The notes: a model not told the origin generated them from the sequence alone. A stretch of DNA of 64,000 nt from VFZN01 sp963709325 (GCA_963709325.1 CAVPVV010000003.1:3534001-3598000), one strand, 5' to 3'. Numbered from the stretch's first letter, positions 1 to 8,865 are shown. A program made the numbers and translations.

Positions 1-1
1 G

Positions 2-583
2 AGGTCCGTCAAGGTGCCGGTGGAGAAGTTCACGCTGGTTGGCGCCACGACGCGGGCCGGGCTCCTCACCGCGCCGCTGCGAGCCCGCTTCGGCATCGTC
101 CACCGCCTCGACTTCTACACGGCTGCCGACATCGAGGAGATCGTCCGCCGCTCGGCCCGGATCCTCGGCGTGCCAATGGTCGACGACGCGGCCCGTGAGC
201 TGGCGAGCCGGTCGCGGGGCACGCCACGCGTGGCCAACCGGCTGCTGCGTCGAGTGCGCGACTACGCTCAGGTGCGGGCTGACGGCCGGATCACGCGCGA
301 GGTCGCGCAGGCGGGGCTCGCGATGCTCGAAGTGGACACGCTCGGGCTCGACGAGGTCGATCGGCGCCTGATGCTGACGATCATCGACAAGTTCGGCGGC
401 GGTCCGGTGGGGCTGAACACCCTGGCGGCTGCGACGAGCGAAGAGCCTGACGCCATCGAAGACATGCACGAGCCGTTTCTGATTCAGCTCGGCTTCATCG
501 AACGCACGCCGCGCGGCCGTCTCGCAACGGCGCGCGCGTACGGCTACTTCGGGCGGACCATGCCCGGAAGGGGACTGTTTTGA
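2..583 (+). CDS. ruvB: Holliday junction DNA helicase RuvB (3' part)
   Basis: ATPase motor of the RuvAB complex, which drives branch migration of Holliday junctions in recombinational repair. The reading frame is open to the left edge, so the N-terminal half with Walker A and B lies outside the window; about 193 residues remain of the usual 330-350. The retained part begins just before the conserved GATTRAGLL sensor segment (near position 47), continues through the AAA+ lid, and ends in the winged-helix DNA-binding domain with the closing motif GRLATARAYGYFG. The GTG at 14 is internal, not a start. The stop overlaps the proposed TTG start of fabH, suggesting coupling. Confidence 0.96.
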   Translation, partial: RSVKVPVEKFTLVGATTRAGLLTAPLRARFGIVHRLDFYTAADIEEIVRRSARILGVPMVDDAARELASRSRGTPRVANRLLRRVRDYAQVRADGRITREVAQAGLAMLEVDTLGLDEVDRRLMLTIIDKFGGGPVGLNTLAAATSEEPDAIEDMHEPFLIQLGFIERTPRGRLATARAYGYFGRTMPGRGLF

Positions 584-1611
584 CCGAGATGCTCCGATCC
601 CAAATGGCGGGAGTCGTGCCGGTTCGGCGCGCCACCATCAAGAGCCTGGCTACCTACGTCCCACCCCGCGTGTTGACGAACGCGGATCTCGAGAAGATGG
701 TCGAGACCAGCGACGAGTGGATCCTGCAGCGGACCGGGATCCGCGAGCGGCACATCGTCGATCCCGGCGTCGCGACCAGCGACCTCGCGAAGGAGGCGGC
801 GGAGGAGGCGATTCGGCGCGCCGGCCTGACCCCGGCCGACATCGACCTGATCATCGTCGGGACGGTGACTCCGGACATGCTGTTTCCGAGCACCGCGTGC
901 CTGGTGCAGGACAAGATCGGCGCTAACAAGGCCTGGGGCTTCGACTTGTCTGCCGCATGTTCCGCGTTCACCTACGCGTTGACGGTCGGCAGCCAGTTAA
1001 TCTCGGCCGGCGCCGCCAACCACGTGCTGGTGATCGGCGCCGACGTGATGTCGAGCATCATCGACTACACGGATCGCGCGACCTGCGTCCTCTTCGGCGA
1101 CGGGGCCGGCGCGGTGGTGCTCGGCGTGTCGGAGGATCCGTCGATCGGGATTCTCGACTTTGAGCACAAGGTGGACGGCAGCGGCGGCCCGGCGCTCTGC
1201 ATGCCGGCCGGCGGCAGCCGCCAGCCCGCGACCAGGGAGACAGTCGATCACCGGCTTCATTACGTCAAGCAGGAAGGCCACGCGGTGTTCAAGTTCGCCG
1301 TCCGCAACACCGGTGAGATCTGCGAGCGGCTGCTGCAGCGCAACGGCGTGACGGCCCAGGATCTGGACCTCTTCGTTTCGCATCAGGCGAACCGCCGCAT
1401 CATCATGTCGGCCGCCGAGCGCATCGGGATGCCGGAGGACAAGGTCATCATCAACATCGACCGCTTCGGCAACACGACGGCGGCGACCATCCCCCTGGCG
1501 CTGAACGATGCGGTCCTGAGCGGCCGGCTTCGCCGCGGCGATCTCATCCTGCTGGCGTCAGTAGGCGCCGGCTTCACCGTCGGCTCAGTTCTGGTGCGCT
1601 GGGGCATCTGA
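580..1611 (+). CDS. fabH: Beta-ketoacyl-ACP synthase III
   Basis: Cytosolic condensing enzyme that starts type II fatty acid synthesis by joining acetyl-CoA with malonyl-ACP. The 343-residue thiolase-fold protein shows the KAS III catalytic triad: Cys127 in AACSAF, His in SHQANRR and Asn in GNTTAA. The TSDEW and RTGIRERH segments near residues 43-58 are typical of the family. TTG at 580 is chosen because a purine-rich AAGGGG lies six bases upstream; an ATG at 589 is the alternative. It follows ruvB with overlapping stop and start. A specialised FabH paralogue cannot be excluded, but length and motifs fit the housekeeping enzyme. Confidence 0.94.
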   Translation: MTEMLRSQMAGVVPVRRATIKSLATYVPPRVLTNADLEKMVETSDEWILQRTGIRERHIVDPGVATSDLAKEAAEEAIRRAGLTPADIDLIIVGTVTPDMLFPSTACLVQDKIGANKAWGFDLSAACSAFTYALTVGSQLISAGAANHVLVIGADVMSSIIDYTDRATCVLFGDGAGAVVLGVSEDPSIGILDFEHKVDGSGGPALCMPAGGSRQPATRETVDHRLHYVKQEGHAVFKFAVRNTGEICERLLQRNGVTAQDLDLFVSHQANRRIIMSAAERIGMPEDKVIINIDRFGNTTAATIPLALNDAVLSGRLRRGDLILLASVGAGFTVGSVLVRWGI

Positions 1612-1989
1612 CGCGTCGCACGGATTTGTGCGGCTGCTCAAGCGATCTGTTCCGAATTTAGTCACAAGCGCGGCTAATTTCGGCTTGAATAGCTGCTAAG
1701 TGTTTGATTTCAGTTAGTTTACAGGATTGTTTACAAGTGAGACGGTTACCCACATTACCCTTCCTGCCTCGCAGGCCTGACACCAAGTCTTTTAGAATCA
1801 ATTATTTGAGTGGTTATACCGGGCGTGTGACCGGTCTCGGAATGTCCTAGGGCAGCACAGGCTCGTGTAGTATTTCAATGCCGAGCTGGCCGCTCGAGTG
1901 CAGTATCTGCCGCATTTTGCACGCGCGTCGGCGCTCCCCGGGAGCTGGCGAACACCTTGCTAGGACGGAGCAGCGAGAGCATTCGCCAT
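1612..1989. other. AT-richer intergenic region
   Basis: About 380 bases without a convincing gene, visibly richer in A and T than its surroundings. A short hairpin (CGCAC/GTGCG) sits at about 1616-1632 just after fabH and lacks a T-tract. The right-hand part presumably carries the promoter of the acetyltransferase pair. I see no tRNA or recognisable riboswitch. A short open frame at 1878-2141 is not protein-like. Confidence 0.5.
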
Positions 1990-2655
1990 ATGATTTCCCG
2001 CCCCGGTTTCGCATCGTCGCCTCATCTCAACCCATTTACAGGGCAGGGCGCCGTTCTTGCGCCCGAGATCTCCGAGTGGTGTCATCAGCTCCCGACGTTG
2101 GTTGGTGTTCGCGCCTCGCTGCGCGAGCTGGCCGTCGATGACGCCGCGGCGCTGATGGCACACCTGGGCAATCGCGAGGTCCAGCGCTTCATCGCCCGGC
2201 CGCCAGACACCATCGAGGCGTTCGAGAACTTCATCATGTGGGCGCAGTGCGAGCGCTCGCGCGGCCGCTACGCGTGCTACGGCGTCGTGCCGCACGGGAT
2301 GACCGAGCCGGTCGGCGTGTTTCAGCTGCGGCAGCTCGAGTCCGGCTTCAGCACCGCGGAATGGGGCTTCGCTCTCGGCGCGGGGTTCTGGGGCGCCGGC
2401 TATTTCTCCGATGCGGCGCGCCTGGTTGTCGACTTCGCGGTTGACGTGGTCGGCGTGCAGCGCCTCGAGGCCAGGTCGGCGATCGAGAACGGGCGCGGCA
2501 ACGGCGCCCTGCGCAAGATCGGCGCGGTTCGGGAAGGCGTGCTGCGCCGCGCGTTCCGCAAGGACGACCGCCTCCTCGATGCGGCACTGTGGACGATTCT
2601 GGCCGACGAATGGCGGCAGAGCCGGGTGCTCTGGTCTCGCCTGATCGTCCACTAA
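1990..2655 (+). CDS. GNAT family N-acetyltransferase (RimJ/RimL type), first of a tandem pair
   Basis: Predicted cytosolic acyl-CoA-dependent N-acetyltransferase of about 221 residues; the substrate cannot be read from sequence. The C-terminal half has the RimJ/RimL pattern: a strand with an EWGFALG run, a Gly-rich acetyl-CoA loop region (GAGFWGAGYFSDA), then the RLEAR...GNGALRKIGA segment typical of this subfamily. ATG at 1990 is preferred; an in-frame TTG at 1957 would add 11 residues. The next gene, ten bases downstream, encodes a clearly similar protein with the same motifs in the same order, so the pair looks like a tandem duplication. Confidence 0.85.
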   Translation: MISRPGFASSPHLNPFTGQGAVLAPEISEWCHQLPTLVGVRASLRELAVDDAAALMAHLGNREVQRFIARPPDTIEAFENFIMWAQCERSRGRYACYGVVPHGMTEPVGVFQLRQLESGFSTAEWGFALGAGFWGAGYFSDAARLVVDFAVDVVGVQRLEARSAIENGRGNGALRKIGAVREGVLRRAFRKDDRLLDAALWTILADEWRQSRVLWSRLIVH

Positions 2656-2665
2656 CCCGACCAGG

Positions 2666-3307
2666 ATGGCCCCTGTGATTCGACCTGTTGCGACTGCTGT
2701 CTCCGACGCCTCACGCGCCCACCACGCGGCGTGGCGCGAGGCGCTGCCGACTTTCGTTGACGCTGGCTTTACGCTGCGCGAGCTCGAGGCCGGGGACGCA
2801 TCGTCGCTGCTCGCGCACATCTCCACCGACGAGGTGTCGAGGTTCATCTCGCCGCCGCCCGTCACCGTCGAACAATTCGAGCGCTTCATCGACTGGAGCC
2901 GCCGTCACCGCGAGGCCGGGCACTCGTGCTGCTTCGGCGTCGTTCCGGCGGGCGAGAGCCGCGCCATCGGCCTGTTCCAGCTGCGGAGCCTCGAGACCGG
3001 ATTTCTCCGGGCCGAATGGGGCTTCGCGCTGGGCGCCGCCTACTGGGGCAGCGGCCTGTTCGTCGCCGGAGCGGCGCACATCCTCGACTTCGCCTTCGAG
3101 ACGGTTGGCGTGCTGCGGCTGGAAGCCCGCGCCACCGTCGTGAACGGCCGCGGCAACGGCGCGCTGCGCAAGGTCGGCGCGGTCCAGGAAGGATTGCTGC
3201 GCCGATCGTTCCTGCGCCACGGCCAGTATCACGATCAGGTGCTCTGGTCGATGCTCGCCGAGGAATGGCAGCGCAAGCGCAACCTGCACCGGCTCCGCAT
3301 TCACTAG
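2666..3307 (+). CDS. GNAT family N-acetyltransferase (RimJ/RimL type), second of a tandem pair
   Basis: A 213-residue acetyltransferase that is a paralogue of the upstream gene. Shared landmarks include a VGVFQLRxLE/IGLFQLRSLE strand, EWGFALGA, and GNGALRKxGAVxEGxLRR near the C-terminus. The divergence is greatest in the first 40 residues and around residues 185-205, where substrate-contacting loops lie in this fold, so the two may act on different targets. That last point is inference. The pair is probably co-transcribed. Nothing nearby identifies the acceptor; ribosomal-protein, antibiotic or small-amine acetylation are all possible. Confidence 0.85.
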   Translation: MAPVIRPVATAVSDASRAHHAAWREALPTFVDAGFTLRELEAGDASSLLAHISTDEVSRFISPPPVTVEQFERFIDWSRRHREAGHSCCFGVVPAGESRAIGLFQLRSLETGFLRAEWGFALGAAYWGSGLFVAGAAHILDFAFETVGVLRLEARATVVNGRGNGALRKVGAVQEGLLRRSFLRHGQYHDQVLWSMLAEEWQRKRNLHRLRIH

Positions 3308-3340
3308 AAACCGTTCGCGTCAGCCCCGTACACTTGGTCG

Positions 3341-4390
3341 GTGCGCGTCGCCGACTTCGATTTCGATCTCCCGCCGGGGCTCATCGCGCAGGAGCCACCC
3401 CCCGAACGAGGAACGTCGCGGCTGCTGTGCCTCGATCGAGACGACGGCCGCATCCGCCATCATCGTTTCGCCGAGCTCCCGGCGCTACTTGCCGCGGGTG
3501 ATCTGATTGTCGTCAACGACACGCGTGTCTTTCCGGCACGCCTCATCGGCTATCGGCTGCCTGGGGGAGGCGCCGCGGAATGTCTCCTGGTGGCACCAGG
3601 CGAAGAGCCTGACACCTGGACTGCGCTCGTCCACCCCGGACAGCGCCTCAAGCCCGGATCGCGGATGGTGTTCGAGCGAAACGGTCAGCGGCTCGAAGCG
3701 GAGGTGATCAGCCGGCATTTCCACGGCCGCCGGCTGATTCGCCTGCGCGCGCCGTCCGGTGCGCCGATCAGCGACCTGATCCACGCCATCGGGCACGTTC
3801 CGCTGCCGCCGTACGTGAAACGTGATGACACGGCGGCCGATCGCGAGCGTTACCAGACGGTCTATGGGCGCCGCGAAGGCTCGATCGCCGCCCCGACCGC
3901 GGGCCTCCACTTCACGCCGGAGATTCTTGACGCGCTCGGCCACGCCGGCATCGAACGCGCCAGCATCACCCTCCACGTCGGGTACGGCACATTCCAGCCG
4001 ATTCGTGGGGAAGACGTGGAATCGCACCGGATGGAGGCCGAGGCCTACGAGGTCGGCGAGGCGGCTGCCGCAGCGCTCTCGCGCGCGCTGCAAGCAGGAC
4101 GGCGCGTCGTCTCGGTCGGGACCACCACGACCCGCACCCTCGAATCGCTCAGTGTCGAAGCCGACGGGACGGTCCGTCCGCAGCGAGGCGAGACCGCGTT
4201 GTTCATCCATCCGGGGCATCGGTTCAAGGTCGTGCGGGGCCTCGTGACCAACTTCCACCTCCCCAGATCCTCGCTGCTGATGCTGGTCTCGGCATTTGCC
4301 GGGCGCGAGCAGGTCCTTGCCGCGTACCGCGAAGCCATCGATCGGGGATACCGCTTCTACAGCTACGGCGACGCCATGCTGATCCTGTAG
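3341..4390 (+). CDS. queA: S-adenosylmethionine:tRNA ribosyltransferase-isomerase
   Basis: Transfers and isomerises the ribose of S-adenosylmethionine onto preQ1 at the wobble base of tRNA, giving epoxyqueuosine. The 349-residue length is normal for QueA. Family segments include the N-terminal DFDLPPGLIAQEP, NDTRVFPARL, the central AAPTAGLHFT and HVGYGTFQPI, and the C-terminal TNFHLPRSSLLMLVSAFAG. The start is a GTG at 3341. The queE and queC genes for the precursor lie about 22 kb away in the same window; no queD, queF or tgt is present here. Confidence 0.96.
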   Translation: MRVADFDFDLPPGLIAQEPPPERGTSRLLCLDRDDGRIRHHRFAELPALLAAGDLIVVNDTRVFPARLIGYRLPGGGAAECLLVAPGEEPDTWTALVHPGQRLKPGSRMVFERNGQRLEAEVISRHFHGRRLIRLRAPSGAPISDLIHAIGHVPLPPYVKRDDTAADRERYQTVYGRREGSIAAPTAGLHFTPEILDALGHAGIERASITLHVGYGTFQPIRGEDVESHRMEAEAYEVGEAAAAALSRALQAGRRVVSVGTTTTRTLESLSVEADGTVRPQRGETALFIHPGHRFKVVRGLVTNFHLPRSSLLMLVSAFAGREQVLAAYREAIDRGYRFYSYGDAMLIL

Positions 4391-4395
4391 GCTCT

Positions 4396-4530
4396 ACAGG
4401 ACAGGAGAGAGGAGACAGGAGAGAGGAGAAAGGTAAGCAAACGAGCAGGAGATGGCCGTAGCAGGTGGATCCACCTGCTCCCTCCTAACTCCTGCCTCAT
4501 GCCTCATGCCTCCTGTCTCCTGCTGTTGAG
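4396..4530. repeat. Purine/pyrimidine repeat with a 20-bp perfect palindrome
   Basis: The gap between queA and the next gene is built of repeated GGAGACA/GAGAGGAG words on the left and their pyrimidine complements (CTCCTG, CTCATGCC) on the right, so the halves can fold on each other imperfectly. In the middle, 4460-4479 is a perfect 20-base palindrome centred on GGATCC. The repeat begins right after the queA stop codon, as do several other intergenic repeats in this window. Confidence 0.75.
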
Positions 4531-5481
4531 ATGAAGCTGCCCTACGAAGAGTTCGACTTGTCTGGTGTGCGGACCTATCCGCTCGCGTCGCGGGCGAGCA
4601 AGGTGACGCTCGCTGATTTCGCGCAGCCTCACCGCGCCGGTGACGGGATCCAGGGTTTTGTCTCGCGCCTGCCACGGCAGCTCGCCGGCGCGGACTTTCG
4701 CGCAGTGATCGAGGCGGTTCTGGCAGCGCACCGTGGCTTTCGGCCGATCATCTGGGGCATTGGCGCCCACGTGATCAAGACCGGGATGACGCCCATCCTG
4801 ATCGACCTGATGCGGCGAGGGCTGGTCTCGGCGCTCGCCACCAACGGCGCCGGGCTCATTCACGATTTCGAGATTGCCCTCGCCGGGTCCACCTCCGAGG
4901 ACGTGGAGGCTACGCTCGGACCTGGGCAGTTTGGAATGGCGCACGAGACCGGCACCGAGCTCAATCGTGCGATCACCGACGGCGTTCATCGCGGGCTTGG
5001 CCTTGGCCAGTCGGTCGGTGCCTATCTCCTCGAGCGGAAGCCGCCGCACCTCGCCGACTCGCTCGTCGCGACCGCGGCGTCGCTTGACGTTCCGGTGACG
5101 GTGCACGTTGCCGTCGGTACCGACATCATCCACATGCATCCCGAGGCGTCGGGCGCCGCGATTGGCGAGGGCAGCCTCCGCGACTTCCGCTTCTTCGCCT
5201 CGGCCGTCGCGGCTCTTGCGGGCGGTGTGTATCTCAACTGCGGTTCGGCGGTCGTCCTGCCCGAAGTGTTCCTCAAGGCGGTCGCGCTTGCGCGGAACGC
5301 CGGCCGTTCGCTCGACGGGCTGACCACCGTCAACATCGATTTCATCAGGCACTATCGGCCCCAACTCAACGTGGTGACCAGGCCCACATCCGGCGTTGGT
5401 CACGGCTACCATCTCACCGGACATCACGAGCTGCTCATCCCGTTGCTGGCAGCGGCGATCGTGGAAGGACTTGTCCCGTAG
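4531..5481 (+). CDS. Conserved protein resembling deoxyhypusine synthase
   Basis: A 316-residue soluble protein without a signal peptide. The segments GAHVIKTGMTPILIDLM, TNGAGLIHDFE, GSTSEDV and GQFGMAHETG (residues about 75-150) recall the NAD-binding core of deoxyhypusine synthase-like proteins, and GTDIIHMHP near residue 195 recalls that family's nucleotide-contact loop. Bacteria normally lack eIF5A, so a true hypusine role is unlikely. Related bacterial proteins may handle polyamines or other substrates, but I cannot assign a reaction. The gene abuts the DUF6311 gene with no gap and is preceded by a long intergenic repeat. Fold assignment is tentative. Confidence 0.6.
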   Translation: MKLPYEEFDLSGVRTYPLASRASKVTLADFAQPHRAGDGIQGFVSRLPRQLAGADFRAVIEAVLAAHRGFRPIIWGIGAHVIKTGMTPILIDLMRRGLVSALATNGAGLIHDFEIALAGSTSEDVEATLGPGQFGMAHETGTELNRAITDGVHRGLGLGQSVGAYLLERKPPHLADSLVATAASLDVPVTVHVAVGTDIIHMHPEASGAAIGEGSLRDFRFFASAVAALAGGVYLNCGSAVVLPEVFLKAVALARNAGRSLDGLTTVNIDFIRHYRPQLNVVTRPTSGVGHGYHLTGHHELLIPLLAAAIVEGLVP

Positions 5482-7134
5482 ATGGGTCGAGCTGCCGGCG
5501 CGCTCATCGGCGCGCTGTTCTTCGTCTGGATCGCCGGCACCCGGGCCCTCGACCCCGGCGAAATCGGCTGGTTGATGCGCTACGACTGGCCAATTCATTT
5601 TTTCGGCTGGCACTTCTTCCGCCACGAGCCCTGGCACTGGCCTCCGGGAATCATCACCTCGTATTACGCGCCGCTCGGCACCTCGATCGGGTTCACCGAT
5701 TCGATTCCGCTCGCGGCGTTCGCGCTGAAGCCGCTCAGCGCCTGGCTGCCCGGCACGTTTCAGTACATCGGGCCGTGGCTGTTGATCTGTTTCACGCTGC
5801 AGGGACTGTTCGCGGCGTGGCTGGTGTCGCGCTGGAGCGCTCGTGCCGACGTTCAGGCCGCGGCGGCGGCCCTGTTCGTGATGACACCGGCGCTGCTGAT
5901 TCGGATCGGCCACCCGGCGTTGTGCTCGCATTGGCTGCTGCTGTGGGCGCTGGTCGTCGCGTCGCGCGACGGGGCGGCGCGAACGCGTCTCGCCGAGTTT
6001 GCGGCAATCGGAATCGTTGCCGGCCTGTTGCACCCATATCTTGCCGTGATGGTTCTGGCGCTGTTGGGCGCGGTCGCGGTTGGCTCAAGCGATGTGCCGA
6101 TTGCGGTTCGAGCGCGGGCGCTGACAGCAGCGCTCGTCATGATCGTTGCCGGATGGTGGATGGCGGGTCTCTTCAGCGTGTCGGGAGCGGAGTCGCTCTC
6201 GACGGAGGGACTCGGGCACTATTCGATGAACCTGCTGGCGCCAATTACGCAGACCGGCTGGTCGGAGTTCCTGCCCGACCTGCCGCGCGCCACGGCCGGG
6301 CAGGATTTCGAGGGCTTTCAGTACCTCGGACTGGGCGTGCTGTTGCTGCTGGCGACGAGCGCGCTGGTCGCCGTCCGTGTGCGGCCACCGGACGCGGTAG
6401 GCGTCCGCAGTCGGCGGTGGCGCGGCTTCGGCCCACTGGTGTGCCTGGCCGCGCTGGCAATGGCCGCCTTCGCTCTCAGCCCGCGGATCACGTTCGCGAA
6501 TCACCTGGTACTCGATCTCAGTGGTTCCTGGGCGGGCCGCTTCGCCGTCTTCCGTGCTACCGGCCGCTTCTTCTGGCCGCTGTCTTACCTGCTCCTCGCG
6601 TGGGCAATTGCGACGCTATGCACCCGATTGACGCCGCGCCTGGCACTCACGATACTGCTCGCAGTGGTGACCGTTCAGGCTCTCGACCTGCACGGCGCGC
6701 ACACATCGCGGCGTCAGGGTGCGCGCGATCCCGGCTTCTACGAATGGGCGACGCCGATGCCGTCAGCCGGGTGGCATCAGATCCTCCCGCAGTACAAGCA
6801 CGTGGTGATGTATCCGCCGCCTCAGTGCGGCGCTCACCCGGTCGGTTACGAGGCGCCGGCCTACCTCGCCGGACTGCACGGCCTGACGATTAACGCCGGA
6901 GGGGTGGCCAGGCCCGACGAAGCGGCGCGGCTGCGCTATTGTCACGACCTTGGCGATCAAATGAAAGCCGGCCGTCTCGCAGACGACGAGATTTACATCG
7001 TGGCGCCAGGTGAGGTGCCCGCGATCCGAGCCGCGGCGCAACCATCTGCAGTCTGTGGCGCAATCGATCGCGTCTCGGTCTGCGTGACGGCGCCTTCGTA
7101 TCAGCGATGGCGCGAGCTCGCGCCCCTCGATTGA
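5482..7134 (+). CDS. DUF6311-type multi-pass membrane protein
   Basis: A 550-residue integral membrane protein with roughly ten hydrophobic segments and a soluble C-terminal region from about residue 410. The N-terminal run with HFFGWHFFRHEPWHWPPG followed by a GTSIGFTDSIPL motif matches the DUF6311 family, thought to be GT-C-like membrane glycosyltransferases; that role is family-level inference. The gene starts right at the stop of the upstream gene and is followed without a gap by a GT2 polyprenyl-phosphate-type transferase, which supports a joint role in decorating a surface glycan through lipid-linked sugars. Confidence 0.75.
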   Translation: MGRAAGALIGALFFVWIAGTRALDPGEIGWLMRYDWPIHFFGWHFFRHEPWHWPPGIITSYYAPLGTSIGFTDSIPLAAFALKPLSAWLPGTFQYIGPWLLICFTLQGLFAAWLVSRWSARADVQAAAAALFVMTPALLIRIGHPALCSHWLLLWALVVASRDGAARTRLAEFAAIGIVAGLLHPYLAVMVLALLGAVAVGSSDVPIAVRARALTAALVMIVAGWWMAGLFSVSGAESLSTEGLGHYSMNLLAPITQTGWSEFLPDLPRATAGQDFEGFQYLGLGVLLLLATSALVAVRVRPPDAVGVRSRRWRGFGPLVCLAALAMAAFALSPRITFANHLVLDLSGSWAGRFAVFRATGRFFWPLSYLLLAWAIATLCTRLTPRLALTILLAVVTVQALDLHGAHTSRRQGARDPGFYEWATPMPSAGWHQILPQYKHVVMYPPPQCGAHPVGYEAPAYLAGLHGLTINAGGVARPDEAARLRYCHDLGDQMKAGRLADDEIYIVAPGEVPAIRAAAQPSAVCGAIDRVSVCVTAPSYQRWRELAPLD

Positions 7135-8074
7135 ATGCCTGCCGCACCCGTGCTGTCGATCGTCGTGCCCGCGTATCAGGAAGGAGCTGCGCTTGCCCAG
7201 GCGCTGCGCGCGATTGCCGACGCTGCCACGGAAACCGAGCTGCCCTTCGAGCTGATCGTCGTAGACGATGGCTCGAATGACACGACCTGGGACGCAATCG
7301 TGACCGTCGGATCGGGGGTCGTGGAAGTGACCGGCGTCAGGCTCTCGCGCAACTTCGGCAAGGAAGCCGCGATCGCCGCGGGCCTCGATCTCGTGCGCGG
7401 CGACGCCTGCATCGTCATGGACGCGGATCTACAGCACCCTCCATCGCTCATACCCGAACTGGTGCGGCGCTGGCGCGACGGCAAATGGGATGTCGTCGAG
7501 GCGGTGAAGACGAGCCGAGGACGCGAATCATTAGTCCATCGCGTCACGGCGCAGGGCCTTCTACCGCGCTGCCGGCTGGCTCACCGGCTACGACCTGCAG
7601 GACGCTTCCGACTTCAAGCTGATCGATCGCCGCGTGATGAACGAGTGGCGGCGGCTGGGCGAGCGGGCTACGTTCTTCCGCGGTCTCGTCGCGTGGATGG
7701 GTTTTTCACGAACCCAGGTTCCGTTCGAAGTCCCGCCGCGCCATAGCGGCACCTCGCGCTGGTCGGTCGCGGCGCTCGGAGGACTGGCGGTTCATGCGAT
7801 CACCTCTTTCAGCGCCCTTCCACTCCAGCTCGTAACCGTGTTCGGGCTGCTGATGCTGCTCGTCGCGCTGGTGATCGGCGCCCAGGCATTACGACTCTGG
7901 TTGGAAGGGCTGGCGTTGCCGGGATTCACCACCGTGATCCTGCTGCAGTTGATCATCGGCGGCTTCCTGATGGTCAGCCTCGGGATCATCGGCACCTACA
8001 TCGCTCGTATCTACGAGGAGGTCAAAGGCCGGCCGCGCTACGTGGTGCGCGATACATGGAAACGCGTCGAGTGA
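7135..8074 (+). pseudogene. GT2 polyprenyl-phosphate glycosyltransferase, frameshifted
   Basis: Encodes a DPM1/GtrB-like transferase that moves a sugar from a nucleotide donor to polyprenyl phosphate at the inner membrane. Frame 1 gives the GT-A half with DDGS (near residue 41) and MDADLQHPP; after about residue 140 it turns to noise. Frame 2 resumes with FYRAAGWLTGYDLQDASDFK, LIDRR and then two C-terminal membrane helices of the family. Dropping one G from the GGG at 7554-7556 restores a single 312-residue protein. Either a real inactivating insertion or a sequence error. The neighbouring methyltransferase gene has a similar lesion. Confidence 0.8.
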
Positions 8075-8108
8075 TCGAGTCGCTCGCCGGGCACACGGGA
8101 TCGACCAG

Positions 8109-8853
8109 GTGACGAGCCAGGGCCGTCGTCGAGAGGCTGACGCGGTCGAGATTCGCGGCGATTACCAGGCTCGCGCCCTCGAGTCGTCGTGGGCCGCTCA
8201 GCGATTCTGGCACGCGGCGAAGATCCGCCTGCTCGATCGCATTGCGCCGGGCCGGGCGAACGCGCGGGTCGCTGACGCCGGCTGCGGCTCGGGCGTGATG
8301 GCCGATCACCTGGCGCGCACCGCCGGCACGGTCGTCGGTTTCGATTCGAATCCGAGGGCGATCGAGTTCGCCCGCCGTGCCTATCCGCGCTCCAACCTTC
8401 GATTCGTGCTCGGCCCGTTCGAACGTATTCCCGACGAAGGCCCTTTCGATCAGATCGTCTGCTGCGAGGTGCTGGAGCACCTGTATCTGGAGCAGGCCCA
8501 GGCCACGCTGGCCGTGTTCGCGCGGGCGGCAGCGCCGGGAGCCACGCTCGCCATCACCACGCCAAATGTCCGCAGCAGCTGGCCGGCCATCGAGTGGCTG
8601 CTGGATCGCTCGGGGCTGGTGCCGACACTCGAGGACGCCCAGCACCTCACGCTTTTCAGCCGCGGCCTGCTGCGCGACTGCTGCGCAACGAGCTGGCTGG
8701 CAGGTGGAGGAGCTGGGCGCCTTCAACGGACTGGCGCCCTTCCTTGCGCCGCTGTCGGAGCGCGCGGCGCTCGGTGCGGAGGGGCTCGAGTTCGCGGCGC
8801 GGCGGTGGTTTCCCGGCAACCTGCTCTACTGTCGGGCCCGCCGTCCGGTATAA
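8109..8853 (+). pseudogene. Class I SAM-dependent methyltransferase, frameshifted near the 3' end
   Basis: A Rossmann-fold methyltransferase: motif I is VADAGCGSG (near residue 60), followed by an acidic strand end GFDSNP and the post-motif region CCEVLEHL. In frame 3 the protein reads well to HLTLFSRGLLRD, then becomes Arg/Gly-rich noise. Frame 1 continues with GWQVEELGAFNGLAPF and RWFPGNLLYC, a normal ending for this family, and stops at 8853. One extra base around 8668-8690 explains the switch; the repaired protein would have about 247 residues. It probably modifies a sugar or lipid made by the preceding two genes, which is inference from position. Confidence 0.72.
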
Positions 8854-8854
8854 T
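8849..8854 (+). promoter_or_regulatory. -10 box of the tRNA gene
   Basis: A perfect TATAAT lies 12 bases before the tRNA 5' end, the spacing expected for a tRNA promoter. It overlaps the TAA stop of the repaired methyltransferase frame. No strong -35 hexamer is visible 17 bases upstream. Confidence 0.6.
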
Positions 8855-8865
8855 CGAAAATTCCT

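Noticed and set aside
1960..2889. A 309-residue minus-strand frame over the acetyltransferases
   Set aside because: It is the mirror of two GNAT genes with intact motifs; typical GC-rich shadow.
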